Assembly (NCBI GenBank): GCA_017997825.1
Contig: JAGOEH010000014.1
Coordinates: 1 to 32,247 of the forward strand
Source: Candidatus Delongbacteria bacterium
Lineage (GTDB): Bacteria > JAGOEH01
Reading direction: 5' to 3'
DNA length: 32,247 nucleotides
A program made the translations under genes and the position numbers. The notes under the pieces were generated by a model, which saw nothing but the letters and a program-made list of their open reading frames with translations, searched no databases and was not told the origin of the DNA. Positions 7,502-16,098 of this stretch are shown one piece after another (position 1 is the first letter of the stretch; each line of letters begins with the position of its first letter).

Positions 7502-9193
7502 TTATTCGTCAATATGATCGATTCTGATATCGGAGTGGTCGACGGTTTCCCGGGCTTCCGGATATCCGGCATCGTAATGCCGGGCTACTCCGATTCCCGG
7601 ATCGGTGGTCAATACCCGTTCCAGTCTCCGGGCTTTGGATTCGGTACCGTCAGCCACAATCACCATCCCGGCATGTGAGGAGTTCCCGATCCCGACTCCA
7701 CCGCCGTTATGAAAGCTGACCCAACTGGCGCCATTGATCGAATTGAGGGCGAAATTCAGCAGCGGCCAATCCGCTACCGCATCGCTCCCATCCAGCATAG
7801 CCTCGGTTTCACGGTTGGGAGAGGCGACCGAACCGGTATCGAGGTGATCACGGCCGATTACGACTGGGGCCTTTAGAATCCCTTGATGAACCAGGTCGTT
7901 CATGGCCAGGGCGAAGCGGGCCCGTTCTCCGTATCCCAGCCAGCAGACCCGGTTAGGCAGCCCGATCTGGGGCACTTTATGGCGTGCCAGGCTGATCCAG
8001 CGGTTCAGGGCGATATTGTCCGGAAACATGGTCAAGACCAGATCATCCAATACTTCGATATCATGGGGATCACCCGAAAGAGCGGCCCAGCGGAAAGGAC
8101 CACGGCCCTGGCAGAAGAGGGGACGGATATAGGCCGGAACGAATCCGGGATATAAATAGTCCCCCTGTTCATTGCGTACCGTCACTCCGGCCGATTCGGC
8201 CTGGGCCCGCAGGTTGTTGCCGTAATCGAAACACACGGCGCCCCGTTTCTGCATCTCCAAAATGGCCTGGGTATGGGCCGCCATGGCCTGATAGGATCGC
8301 TTCCGGTATTCCTCCGGATTCGATTCCAGCAGCCGCAGATTATCCTCCACATCCCCGGTCGGCAGATACGCTTTCCAATCGTGGGCGGAGGTCTGGTCGG
8401 TGACCAGGTCGGGGATAATGTCATGGCTGACCAGGTAGGGATGAACCTCAGCGGCGTTGCCGATCAGTCCGACCGAAAGCGGTCGGCCGGCGCTTTGAGC
8501 CTCCCGGATCCAGGTGATGGCGGTCTCGATCGAATCGGTCATTCGATCGCAGAATCCCTCCCGGACCTTCCGTTCGATCCGATCGGCCCGGGCTTCCACC
8601 ACCAGGATGGCGGCTTCGTTCAGGGTGCCGGCCAAAGGCTGAGCCCCTGACATCCCTCCCAATCCGGCCGTCAGGATAAATCGCCCCTTCAGGCTGTCGG
8701 CCCCGAATTCCTTTTTGGCGGCCGCCGCAAAGGTCTCATAAGTCCCCTGCAGAATGCCCTGGGTCCCGATATAGATCCAGCTGCCGGCCGTCATCTGGCC
8801 GTACATCATCAATCCCCGGCGATCCAGCTCATCAAAATGGTCCTGGGTAGACCAGTGCGGTACCAGGTTGGAATTGGCCAGAATTACCCGCGGAGCCTCC
8901 GGATGACTGGGCGCGATATAGACCGGCTTGCCGGACTGGATGCACAGGGTGTGCCGATCATCCATCCGCTTCAGAATCTCCACAATCCGGGTATAGGCCT
9001 GCCAGTTCCTGGCCGCTCGGCCGCTGCCGCCGTATACAATCAGATTCTCCCAGTCATTGGCGATCTGCGGATCCAGATTGTTCATCAGCATCCGCATCGC
9101 CCCTTCACAATCCCAGTTGCGACAGTTCAGATTGTTGCCGTGCGGAGCCCGAATCGGGCCCTCCGGACTGTACTCGCTATACATCGGTCTCAT
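7502..9193 (-). CDS. hutU: Urocanate hydratase
   Basis: HutU adds water to urocanate using tightly bound NAD+, giving imidazolonepropionate for HutI. The start is the ATG at 9193 (MRPMYSEYSPEG), with GGGGAGG 4-5 bases upstream. An in-frame ATG at 9328 has no such site and adds a non-family extension. The 563-residue length is normal. Visible motifs are ENLIVYGGSGRAARNW near the N-terminus, the NAD-binding TAGLGGMSGAQPLAGT (Ser where most have Gly), PLFCQGRGPFRW with the conserved Cys, and GRDHLDTGSVASPNRETEAM. hutU-hutI form an operon. Histidase (hutH) and the formiminoglutamate-handling genes are not in the window. Confidence 0.95.
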   Translation of the reverse strand: MRPMYSEYSPEGPIRAPHGNNLNCRNWDCEGAMRMLMNNLDPQIANDWENLIVYGGSGRAARNWQAYTRIVEILKRMDDRHTLCIQSGKPVYIAPSHPEAPRVILANSNLVPHWSTQDHFDELDRRGLMMYGQMTAGSWIYIGTQGILQGTYETFAAAAKKEFGADSLKGRFILTAGLGGMSGAQPLAGTLNEAAILVVEARADRIERKVREGFCDRMTDSIETAITWIREAQSAGRPLSVGLIGNAAEVHPYLVSHDIIPDLVTDQTSAHDWKAYLPTGDVEDNLRLLESNPEEYRKRSYQAMAAHTQAILEMQKRGAVCFDYGNNLRAQAESAGVTVRNEQGDYLYPGFVPAYIRPLFCQGRGPFRWAALSGDPHDIEVLDDLVLTMFPDNIALNRWISLARHKVPQIGLPNRVCWLGYGERARFALAMNDLVHQGILKAPVVIGRDHLDTGSVASPNRETEAMLDGSDAVADWPLLNFALNSINGASWVSFHNGGGVGIGNSSHAGMVIVADGTESKARRLERVLTTDPGIGVARHYDAGYPEARETVDHSDIRIDHIDE

Positions 9194-9262
9194 TTTTCCT
9201 CCCCTTTTATGCTTATTTTTGATCGAATAAAACGGTTCGTCTGATCCAATCCGATCAAATTC

Positions 9263-9293
9263 AATCCGAACCGAACCTGCCTGCGGTCGGATT
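9263..9293 (-). promoter_or_regulatory. Hairpin in the hut leader
   Basis: AATCCGA plus CCG (9263-9273, with one bulged A) pairs with CGG plus TCGGATT (9284-9293). This gives a 10-bp stem with a one-base bulge and a 10-base loop, placed between the hut promoter and the hutU ribosome binding site. It has no U-tract. It may be an operator or an RNA element. Confidence 0.3.
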
Positions 9294-9375
9294 CGGAATC
9301 GTGATCCCGGCGGCTGTAAATTATCCATGATCCCATCTGAGAGATCACCAGGTTGAAAAAGGTCGATATAACAAA

Positions 9376-9402
9376 ATTATAATAAAATAATCAAAATGTC
9401 AA
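9376..9402 (-). promoter_or_regulatory. Candidate hutUI promoter
   Basis: On the minus strand TTGACA (9402 to 9397) and TATAAT (9381 to 9376) are both perfect, but the spacer is only 15 bases. An ATAATT alternative gives 16. It lies about 180 bases upstream of hutU. Confidence 0.45.
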
Positions 9403-9440
9403 ATCAAAACCCCCGAAATCACAAAATCAGGATTTATCAA

Positions 9441-9469
9441 TTGACTTTTAAGGGGGGTTGATGTATAAT
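9441..9469 (+). promoter_or_regulatory. Promoter of the maf-lnt-like-recCBD operon
   Basis: TTGACT (9441-9446), a 17-base spacer and TATAAT (9464-9469) form a near-consensus sigma70 promoter. It is the only strong one seen upstream of the six-gene plus-strand run. Confidence 0.65.
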
Positions 9470-9701
9470 AGATGAGGATAGAATTCCGTTTTAACCGTTA
9501 TTTTAGCGGTTTAACACCATTGGAATCCGGAACGGATTCGCCGGTTGAATTGGAGTTCGATTCCAATCCGTTGAGGTTGAATCCCTGACGATTCACCTTA
9601 AGGCTGCCATTGATCGCCAACTGTTTTCTTTCCGTCTCATTCAGGGGAACGATGGCCGGATCCCCGTATCGGAAATCGACGTTAACCCAAGGAGCTGTGA
9701 T

Positions 9702-10763
9702 ATGCGGAGTTTTATTGTTGCTTTTTTTACCCTGTCTCTTCTGGTTTTGACCATTCAGGCTGACCTGACCGAAAAAAACATGGTGAAGGTTACGATTACC
9801 AAATTCGGGTCTTTCAACAGTCAGACTACCAGCTATTATCAAAACCTGGTCAAGGCCGAGGACTCCCAGAGCGATTTCAAAGGTTCGGGATTCTGGGGCA
9901 AGCTGGCCGGCAAGATGTTCGCCAAGGGGCATACCGGCACCATCACCAATCTGAACGAAAAGAATGTTTATTCGATCGCGTATGACGACAAATCTTATAC
10001 CGTCAGCACGATCGAAAAGTTCTTCCAGGATAAAAACCAATTTAAGGGCGATGATCAGGAATCCGATGATGAAGAGCAATCCGAATCGGAAAAAGACGAG
10101 CGTTACACGGTCATCCGGCAGGAATTCAAGGTGATCGATACCGGGTTATCCAAGAAAATCAACCGGTTTGATGCTCATCAGTACAATTTGATCTATATAT
10201 GCGAACTCAAGGACAATGTCCGCGGCGGGACCAAAACCGACAGTATGTTTGTTGATCTTTACACCACCACCGATCAGGCTGTGATCGACAAGGCGGCCGC
10301 CGAACGCAAAACCTTTGCCGTTGAATATGCCAAAGCCGTCGGTATTGATATGGAAACCGATGATTATGACCAACTGCTCGGGAAAAACTGGCTTTCGATG
10401 ATCAGCGCGTTGGATCCCCAATCCGGCCGGAACGAGGTCAAGGTCGATTATTCGGAATTCAAGAAGATCAAGGGATATCCGGTCTTGACCGATGGTCATT
10501 TCTATTCCAAAAGCGTCAATCCCCAGCAGTCCCAAGTCAGCGACGATTCGCAGTCCCAGGAGGAATCCTCGTCCATTCCGACTTCATTGGGCGGGATGTT
10601 CGGCAAGATGAAGAAAAAACACGACGACAAAAAAGCGGCTGAAAAACCCAAAGCCGGTGAATACAGCGAAATCTTATCCTATTATACCGAAATCGTCGAA
10701 CTGAGTTTCAATTCGGTTCCGGCTGACGCTCTATCTGTTCCGTCCGGTTTCAAGAAAAAATAA
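9702..10763 (+). CDS. Secreted protein of unknown function
   Basis: This 353-residue protein has a clear Sec signal peptide (MRSFIVAFFTLSLLVLTIQA, cleavage likely after IQA). AAGGAG lies 7 bases before the ATG. The mature part has NVYSIAYDDKSYTV and FKVIDTGLSKKINRFDAHQYNLIY, which recall the pattern of DUF4412-type periplasmic proteins. I consider that resemblance weak. There are two low-complexity acidic/Ser/Gln stretches, about residues 124-137 and 273-292, and a Lys-rich segment about 305-322. Its stop codon overlaps the maf start (TAATG), so the two are translationally coupled. It is the first gene of the operon. Function unknown. Confidence 0.7.
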   Translation: MRSFIVAFFTLSLLVLTIQADLTEKNMVKVTITKFGSFNSQTTSYYQNLVKAEDSQSDFKGSGFWGKLAGKMFAKGHTGTITNLNEKNVYSIAYDDKSYTVSTIEKFFQDKNQFKGDDQESDDEEQSESEKDERYTVIRQEFKVIDTGLSKKINRFDAHQYNLIYICELKDNVRGGTKTDSMFVDLYTTTDQAVIDKAAAERKTFAVEYAKAVGIDMETDDYDQLLGKNWLSMISALDPQSGRNEVKVDYSEFKKIKGYPVLTDGHFYSKSVNPQQSQVSDDSQSQEESSSIPTSLGGMFGKMKKKHDDKKAAEKPKAGEYSEILSYYTEIVELSFNSVPADALSVPSGFKKK

Positions 10764-11347
10764 TGAGCCTGATACTGGCTTCGACATCGATCTACAAAAG
10801 GAAGCTGATGGAACAGCTTCAGCTTCCTTTTCTTCCGGTATCTCCCCCCTATCGGGAAGAGCATGAGTTGGATTTGATGCCGCAGGAAAAGTGTCTTTAT
10901 CTGGCGGAACAAAAAGCCCGATCCCTGATGGATGAGTATGGAGATCGGGTGATTATCAGTTCCGATCAGATCCTGATCTCCGGCGAGCGCCAATTCGGCA
11001 AGCCGTTGCGGGCTGACACCGCTCTGGAACAACTGCGCTGGATGCAATCCCACCGCAATGTGTTCCATACCGGACTGGCAGTCTATGATCCGGGGAAAAA
11101 GCAATTCCATCTTCGGATGGAACCCTGTGAGATCAGACTTCGTCCATGGTCGGTCGAGCAGTTGAAACACTATATTGAACGGGATAATCCACTCCATTGC
11201 GCCGGTGCTTTTAAAGCCGAATCGCTGGGGATCATCCTGCTGGAAACGATTGAAACACGGGATTATTCATCCCTGATTGGACTGCCCTTAATCCAGTTGG
11301 TTGGAGTCCTGAATGAAATCGGATATCCGATTCTATCATCCCCCTGA
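10763..11347 (+). CDS. maf: Maf/YceF-family nucleotide pyrophosphatase
   Basis: This 194-residue Maf-family protein hydrolyses non-canonical or modified nucleoside triphosphates to monophosphates. It has the N-terminal signature LILASTSIYKRKLMEQL, the SSDQ motif with the catalytic-type Asp, FGKPL, and NPLHCAGAFKAESLGI. The last is close to the E. coli YceF pattern (m7GTP pyrophosphatase) rather than the YhdE/dTTP type. The end LIGLPLIQLVGVL is typical. The start overlaps the preceding stop (TAATG) and the 3' end overlaps the next gene by 35 bases. A housekeeping nucleotide-cleaning role fits its place before recombination genes, but the link is positional only. Confidence 0.9.
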   Translation: MSLILASTSIYKRKLMEQLQLPFLPVSPPYREEHELDLMPQEKCLYLAEQKARSLMDEYGDRVIISSDQILISGERQFGKPLRADTALEQLRWMQSHRNVFHTGLAVYDPGKKQFHLRMEPCEIRLRPWSVEQLKHYIERDNPLHCAGAFKAESLGIILLETIETRDYSSLIGLPLIQLVGVLNEIGYPILSSP

Positions 11348-12764
11348 CAGCCTGGTCGGCTATATCTCGACCGCCTTATCCCTGAGCCTGAGCTCCATCC
11401 TGTTTCTGCTGTCTCTTCCCCCTTTTCACTATAGTTTTACCCTCTTCTTTTTCCTGATACCGGCCGCCTGGGTATGGCTGGTTTGGCCCCGATCCGCCGC
11501 TCGATTGAGTCTGATTCCCGGATTGATTTTTTTTTTGTATTTCCGGATCGACCAGTCTTCAACTTCGGTCATTTTGGGCTGGTTGATATGCATAACGGCC
11601 CTGCAATTGCTCCTGCTGATTCTGGCCGAATGGTCCCGTGACCGGTTCCGCTATCTGCCGCTATGGACTCTGCCGGCCTTGCTGGTGATGGCCGACGCTA
11701 TCCGCTTCCGCTTTTGGGGTACCCTTTACTCTTTGGCCTCACTGCTGAGTGATTATCCATGGCTGATCCGATCGTCCGATACCTTCGGCCCACTTTTCCC
11801 GGGACTTTTATTATGTTTTACCCAGTTTTGGCTGGTGTATCGATGGCTCTATCCCCACCGGATCAAGGCCTTATCCTGGAGCGCCATGGGAATTCTGTGG
11901 CTGATCCTGATCGCCTACGGATTGGGGGCTAATCCCTTCGGAGCCACCAGTACCCGCAATCTGATCGTTACTTTTACCGTTCCGGATAAACCGATTCTTG
12001 ATATGCCGCGGTTCGTCCAGCGGTTAGACCAGGTACTTCAAAAAATTCCGGGATCACCGGACCAGCCGCGTATCCTGTTGCTGCCCTTTTTACCTTACGT
12101 CCTGCCTTCCGAAAATGAAGCCGGCCAGCTTAAACCTTGGGAAAGTATCGCTCACCGCCATCAGGTCGATATTATCTATGGCTGCCGGGATACCCTGCTC
12201 GATTATGCGGTCTGCCCTTATATCAACGCCTTGGGACGAGTGGTCGAAATCGGAGAACAACAAACACTGTTCCGGTTCGGTCCCCCGCGATACCGGCCCG
12301 GCGATTATACGCTGGGTATTGACGGCCGCCTTGGCCGAATCGGCGTTTTGTGCAATGAAGAGGTTTTTTTTGATTATCCCGCTAAAATCCTCAATCGTTC
12401 CGGTTATGGGATGATTTATAACCCGATGGAAAATACCCGCCGCCATTCGATGGAATATATCCGTAAGGCTTTGGTCGTTTCGGCCGTGATGAATCGTCAG
12501 GCTATACTATCCAATATCAATAACGGCGGGCAGATCGGCATTAATCCGGACGGACGTTCGGTTCATTTTATGCAGTTGTTTAAGCGAATTCTGTTTTACC
12601 AGATCGAATTGAAGTCCGGTAAGGCCTTCAGCCGTTATCAGCGTTGGGGGGATCTGGTTTTTTACGGGGTATTTCTGATGTTCGGGATGCCGTTGCTGAT
12701 CCGCGCCCTGATCCTGATGAGGTCCCGCCTGGAACTTCAATCGCGATCATCATCGAGGTTTTGA
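11313..12764 (+). CDS. Apolipoprotein N-acyltransferase (Lnt)-like membrane protein, triad degenerate
   Basis: This 483-residue protein has about six N-terminal membrane helices, a nitrilase-like domain (about 205-450) and a final membrane helix, the layout of Lnt. Lnt transfers an acyl chain from phospholipid to the N-terminal Cys of lipoproteins. Homology is best seen around GVLCNEEVFF (C347 in the nucleophile position), then HSMEYIRKALVVSAVMNRQAILSNINNG, matching the Lnt region ending in STNNG. The catalytic Glu position (WPE in Lnt) reads LPF (F259), and the Lys position (K-x-x-LVPFG) reads Q-x-x-LFRFG (Q316). It may have lost acyltransferase activity or use other residues. TTGGAG 6 bases upstream supports the ATG at 11313, inside maf. 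It ends 3 bases before recC. Confidence 0.75.
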   Translation: MKSDIRFYHPPDSLVGYISTALSLSLSSILFLLSLPPFHYSFTLFFFLIPAAWVWLVWPRSAARLSLIPGLIFFLYFRIDQSSTSVILGWLICITALQLLLLILAEWSRDRFRYLPLWTLPALLVMADAIRFRFWGTLYSLASLLSDYPWLIRSSDTFGPLFPGLLLCFTQFWLVYRWLYPHRIKALSWSAMGILWLILIAYGLGANPFGATSTRNLIVTFTVPDKPILDMPRFVQRLDQVLQKIPGSPDQPRILLLPFLPYVLPSENEAGQLKPWESIAHRHQVDIIYGCRDTLLDYAVCPYINALGRVVEIGEQQTLFRFGPPRYRPGDYTLGIDGRLGRIGVLCNEEVFFDYPAKILNRSGYGMIYNPMENTRRHSMEYIRKALVVSAVMNRQAILSNINNGGQIGINPDGRSVHFMQLFKRILFYQIELKSGKAFSRYQRWGDLVFYGVFLMFGMPLLIRALILMRSRLELQSRSSSRF

Positions 12765-12767
12765 CGT

Positions 12768-15700
12768 ATGCCCGGTCTCTATTTATATTCTCATCACCGC
12801 CTGGAAAATTTAGCCGATCAACTGGCCGATTCGATCCGGCATCACCCCGGCGATTTGTTTACTCCCGACTGGATTGTGGTTCAAACCCGGGGGATGGAGC
12901 GATGGCTGATGCTGGAAATGGCGCGTCGAAACCGGATCGTCTTGAATTACCGCTTTCTTCATCCCAATGATCTGCTTCACCGGATCATGGACTGGCTGAA
13001 AATCGAGCACCGATCTCCCGATCTGTTCGATCGGCATACCCTGGTCTGGGCTATCATGAGGATCCTGGACAACACGTCGATCCTGGCTGATCCTGTCATG
13101 GCTCCTGTCAGCCGTTATCTGGGGTCGGACCGCCTGAAAACTTTCCAGTTTGCCGATCGGCTGGCCGATTGCTTCGAACAATACCTGGTTTACCGCCCCT
13201 CCATGATCGAGGCCTGGGAAAACCGGCAATCGGCAGTCAGCAACGACCCTAACGAATCCTGGCAACGCAGAATCTGGTCGGACATCGTTCATCACTATGG
13301 CAATCATCACGCCGTCAATCAATGCAATCGGATCCACCAATCCCTCCGGTCGGACAATCATTTGGATTTGCCGGCCGAATTTCCCCGCCAACTCTATCTT
13401 TTCGGTCTGTCTGTCTTGCCCGATATCCATCTGGATATCATTGAACAGATTTCTCACCTGATCGATATCCATTTCTATCTGCTGAATCCCTGCCGCGAAT
13501 TCTGGTTCGATATACTGTCGATCAAGGAACAGACTAGGCTGGAAGGATTTCTGCCGGATGCGTCGGTCGCTCCGTCCAATCTTCATATGGATTTGGGGAA
13601 TCCGCTGCTGGCCGATCTGGGAAAGGTCGGCCGTCACTTTTTATATAAAATCCATGGCTTCAATATTCAGGAACAGGATATCACCGAAATGATCGGCGAG
13701 CCGGATTCCGAGTACCGAATCGGAGATGGGGAACCCGGTTCACTCTCTCTGCTGGAACGAATCCAGTCGGATATCCTGCATCTGGCCATGGGCGGTGTGA
13801 TGTCCGACGGCTACCGCATTCATTCGCCCCTGATCGCGGCAGAGGACCGTTCCATTCAGGTCTTATCGTGCTATAGCCGTATTCGTGAAATCGAGGTCAT
13901 CCTGGATCAGATTCTTGACCTGCTCCAGGGTGACGATCAGCTTCATCCCCGTGATATTTTGGTCATGACGCCGGATATCCAGCCCTATGCCCCGTTGATC
14001 AAGGCGGTCTTTGGAAACAGCCGTCTCAATTTTTCCGTAGCCGATCAATCTCTGCGTTCGGAAGGCCGTCTGATCGAGGCGTTCTTCACCATCCTGGACC
14101 TGGCCCGGGAGCGTTTTTCCGCCCCGAATCTCATCAGCCTGCTGGATCTTCCAATCCTCCGTAAACGGTTCAGGCTGGAAGAGGATCATCTGGATCAAAT
14201 CCACCGCTGGATTATGGAATCGGGTATCCGGTGGGGGATTGACGCAGAGGATAAACAATCCCAGGATTTATACCCGGCCGACACCAACACCTGGCGGCAG
14301 GGATTATCCCGCCTGCTGTTGGGGTATGCCGCCGGATGGCCCCCCACCACCCCTTTTCAATCCATCTATCCCTATCCGGATTTGGAAGGGCAGAACGCTG
14401 AAATCCTGGGCCGATTCATGTACTTTTTCGACACCATGAAATCAACGGCTGCCCGGCTGAATTCCGATTGCCCACTGGATGAATGGGTATCAAGACTCAA
14501 GCGGATTCTGACCGAGTGTTTCACCTTCGATGAATCGACCGAACGGGAATTCCGGCACCTGACCGGAGTGATCGATCGCCTCCAGCACAGTCAACGTCTG
14601 ACTGATTATTCGCCCGCCGTCCCTCTGCGAATCATCCGGGAATACCTGGAATACCACCTGCAAACCGGGGAATCATCCCGGGGCTATATGACCGGCGGCA
14701 TCACCTTCTGTAAACTGATACCGATGCGCAGCATCCCCCATCGGGTCATCATCATGGTCGGAATGAATGACGGAGAGTTTCCCCGCCGTCCTTCCGCCCC
14801 CGATTTCGATCTGATCGCCGCTCATCCCCAGCCGGGTGACCGCAACATACGTGATAATGACAACTATCTGTTTTTAGAAACCCTGATCTCAGCCCGCCGA
14901 AAACTGATCATCACCTATGTCGGCCGTAACATTCAGGACAATTCCGAAAAGCTCCCTTCGCAAAGCGTCATCCTGTTGTTGGACTATATCGAGCGTTATT
15001 ACCGCTTGCACAAGCATGAGGGCAATCAAAAAATCCGAACCCATCTGCTGAAGGAACATCCGTTACAGGCCTTCAGCCGCCGCTATTTCGACGGAACGGA
15101 TCCGATCTTGTTCTCCTATTCTCAGGAAAACCTGGAAGGCGCCAGGAAACTGCTTCAATCCGAAAGAATCCGAAATCATATCCCTCTCTCCAGTCTTCCC
15201 GTATCGGATACCGATGATCCGGTCATCATTCAGCTCGATGAACTGGTCCATTTTCTATCCTCCCCGGTCCGATTTTTTCTGAAAAAACGGCTGGGACTTA
15301 CTCTGGCCGATCAGGACCAACTCGAGGATATCGAGTCTTTTCGGCTCGATTCGTTGGATAAATACCTCATGATCAAGGATTATCTGACCTTGACGGAGGC
15401 AATGTCCGAAACCGGGTTTTATGATTATCTGATGAATCGGGGATTTTTGCCCCATGCCGTGATGGGCCGGCTGGAATTCAGTGCTCTAATGGCCGATGCC
15501 CGGAAACTGTCGGACCGAATAAGAAAGAACCGGGATCAACTGGGGGATCCAAGTCCCCCGCAGACGATCGACCAAGAGCTGGTCATCGGAACGCGGCGAT
15601 TCCGGATTCGGGGCCTGATCGACGAACTCCATGCCGGCGGGTTGATCGGATTTATCCCTACCTCCGGTACTATAACCTTTAAATATAAGATTCAAACCGT

Positions 15701-16097
15701 GGTCAAGACCCTGCTTTGCCGATGTGTGCCGGGTATCGATCCGGCTTATAAAGGAATTTTTGTCACTATCGGCCATGAGTTCATTTATGACAAACAACCG
15801 GATCCCTATAGCACATTGGTTGATCTTATGGGATTGTATCAGGCCGGATTGGCGTCGATGATCCCTTATTTCCCCGATAAAGTGGATTATTCCGAAGTGA
15901 TCACTGATCCTCACGGTTTATGGAATAAACTGAATACCAGGGAGTTCAACCGGGACTCCTCCGAGCCCTATCGTGAGTGGCACTATTTACTGGGTCTGCG
16001 CCGATGCGGTTTGGACCGGGAATGGAATGAAGCGGCGATACAGCGGGCCTGGAATGTCTATCAACTGATGCACCGTCTGACCGGGAAAGAGAACTGA
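12768..16097 (+). CDS. recC: Exodeoxyribonuclease V subunit gamma (RecC)
   Basis: RecC is the Chi-recognition and scaffolding subunit of RecBCD, which resects double-strand breaks and degrades foreign linear DNA. The 1109-residue protein is of normal RecC size. It shows WIVVQTRGMERWLMLEMAR near the N-terminus, LYLFGLSVLPDIHLDIIEQISHLIDIHFYLLNPCREFWFDI, and GGITFCKLIPMRSIPHRVIIMVGMNDGEFPR, all RecC landmarks. The helicase-like domains lack Walker residues, as expected. The C-terminal nuclease-like part has no DxK motif. It starts 3 bases after the Lnt-like gene and is followed after one base by recB, in the order recC-recB-recD. Confidence 0.95.
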   Translation: MPGLYLYSHHRLENLADQLADSIRHHPGDLFTPDWIVVQTRGMERWLMLEMARRNRIVLNYRFLHPNDLLHRIMDWLKIEHRSPDLFDRHTLVWAIMRILDNTSILADPVMAPVSRYLGSDRLKTFQFADRLADCFEQYLVYRPSMIEAWENRQSAVSNDPNESWQRRIWSDIVHHYGNHHAVNQCNRIHQSLRSDNHLDLPAEFPRQLYLFGLSVLPDIHLDIIEQISHLIDIHFYLLNPCREFWFDILSIKEQTRLEGFLPDASVAPSNLHMDLGNPLLADLGKVGRHFLYKIHGFNIQEQDITEMIGEPDSEYRIGDGEPGSLSLLERIQSDILHLAMGGVMSDGYRIHSPLIAAEDRSIQVLSCYSRIREIEVILDQILDLLQGDDQLHPRDILVMTPDIQPYAPLIKAVFGNSRLNFSVADQSLRSEGRLIEAFFTILDLARERFSAPNLISLLDLPILRKRFRLEEDHLDQIHRWIMESGIRWGIDAEDKQSQDLYPADTNTWRQGLSRLLLGYAAGWPPTTPFQSIYPYPDLEGQNAEILGRFMYFFDTMKSTAARLNSDCPLDEWVSRLKRILTECFTFDESTEREFRHLTGVIDRLQHSQRLTDYSPAVPLRIIREYLEYHLQTGESSRGYMTGGITFCKLIPMRSIPHRVIIMVGMNDGEFPRRPSAPDFDLIAAHPQPGDRNIRDNDNYLFLETLISARRKLIITYVGRNIQDNSEKLPSQSVILLLDYIERYYRLHKHEGNQKIRTHLLKEHPLQAFSRRYFDGTDPILFSYSQENLEGARKLLQSERIRNHIPLSSLPVSDTDDPVIIQLDELVHFLSSPVRFFLKKRLGLTLADQDQLEDIESFRLDSLDKYLMIKDYLTLTEAMSETGFYDYLMNRGFLPHAVMGRLEFSALMADARKLSDRIRKNRDQLGDPSPPQTIDQELVIGTRRFRIRGLIDELHAGGLIGFIPTSGTITFKYKIQTVVKTLLCRCVPGIDPAYKGIFVTIGHEFIYDKQPDPYSTLVDLMGLYQAGLASMIPYFPDKVDYSEVITDPHGLWNKLNTREFNRDSSEPYREWHYLLGLRRCGLDREWNEAAIQRAWNVYQLMHRLTGKEN

Positions 16098-16098
16098 T

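Larger units (their letters stand above)
9194..9701. other. Divergent regulatory region between hutUI and the maf-rec operon
   Basis: This 508-base region holds back-to-back promoters: minus strand 9376-9402 for hut and plus strand 9441-9469 for the operon starting at 9702. The hut leader (about 170 bases) contains a hairpin at 9263-9293. The plus-strand leader is about 225 bases and contains no open frame with a ribosome binding site. On the minus strand 9498-9700 is open and reads like protein but lacks a start codon. Confidence 0.55.

Noticed and set aside
7477-7572. Longer hutI start reaching into hutU
   Set aside because: The extra residues do not match the family and no ribosome binding site precedes them. 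GAGGAG precedes the ATG at 7476.
9498-10079. Long minus-strand frame opposite the secreted-protein gene
   Set aside because: Most of it is the antisense of a gene with a clear signal peptide and ribosome binding site. The last 65 codons (9498-9700) read like protein but have no in-frame start or ribosome binding site of their own. They could be a decayed gene tail.
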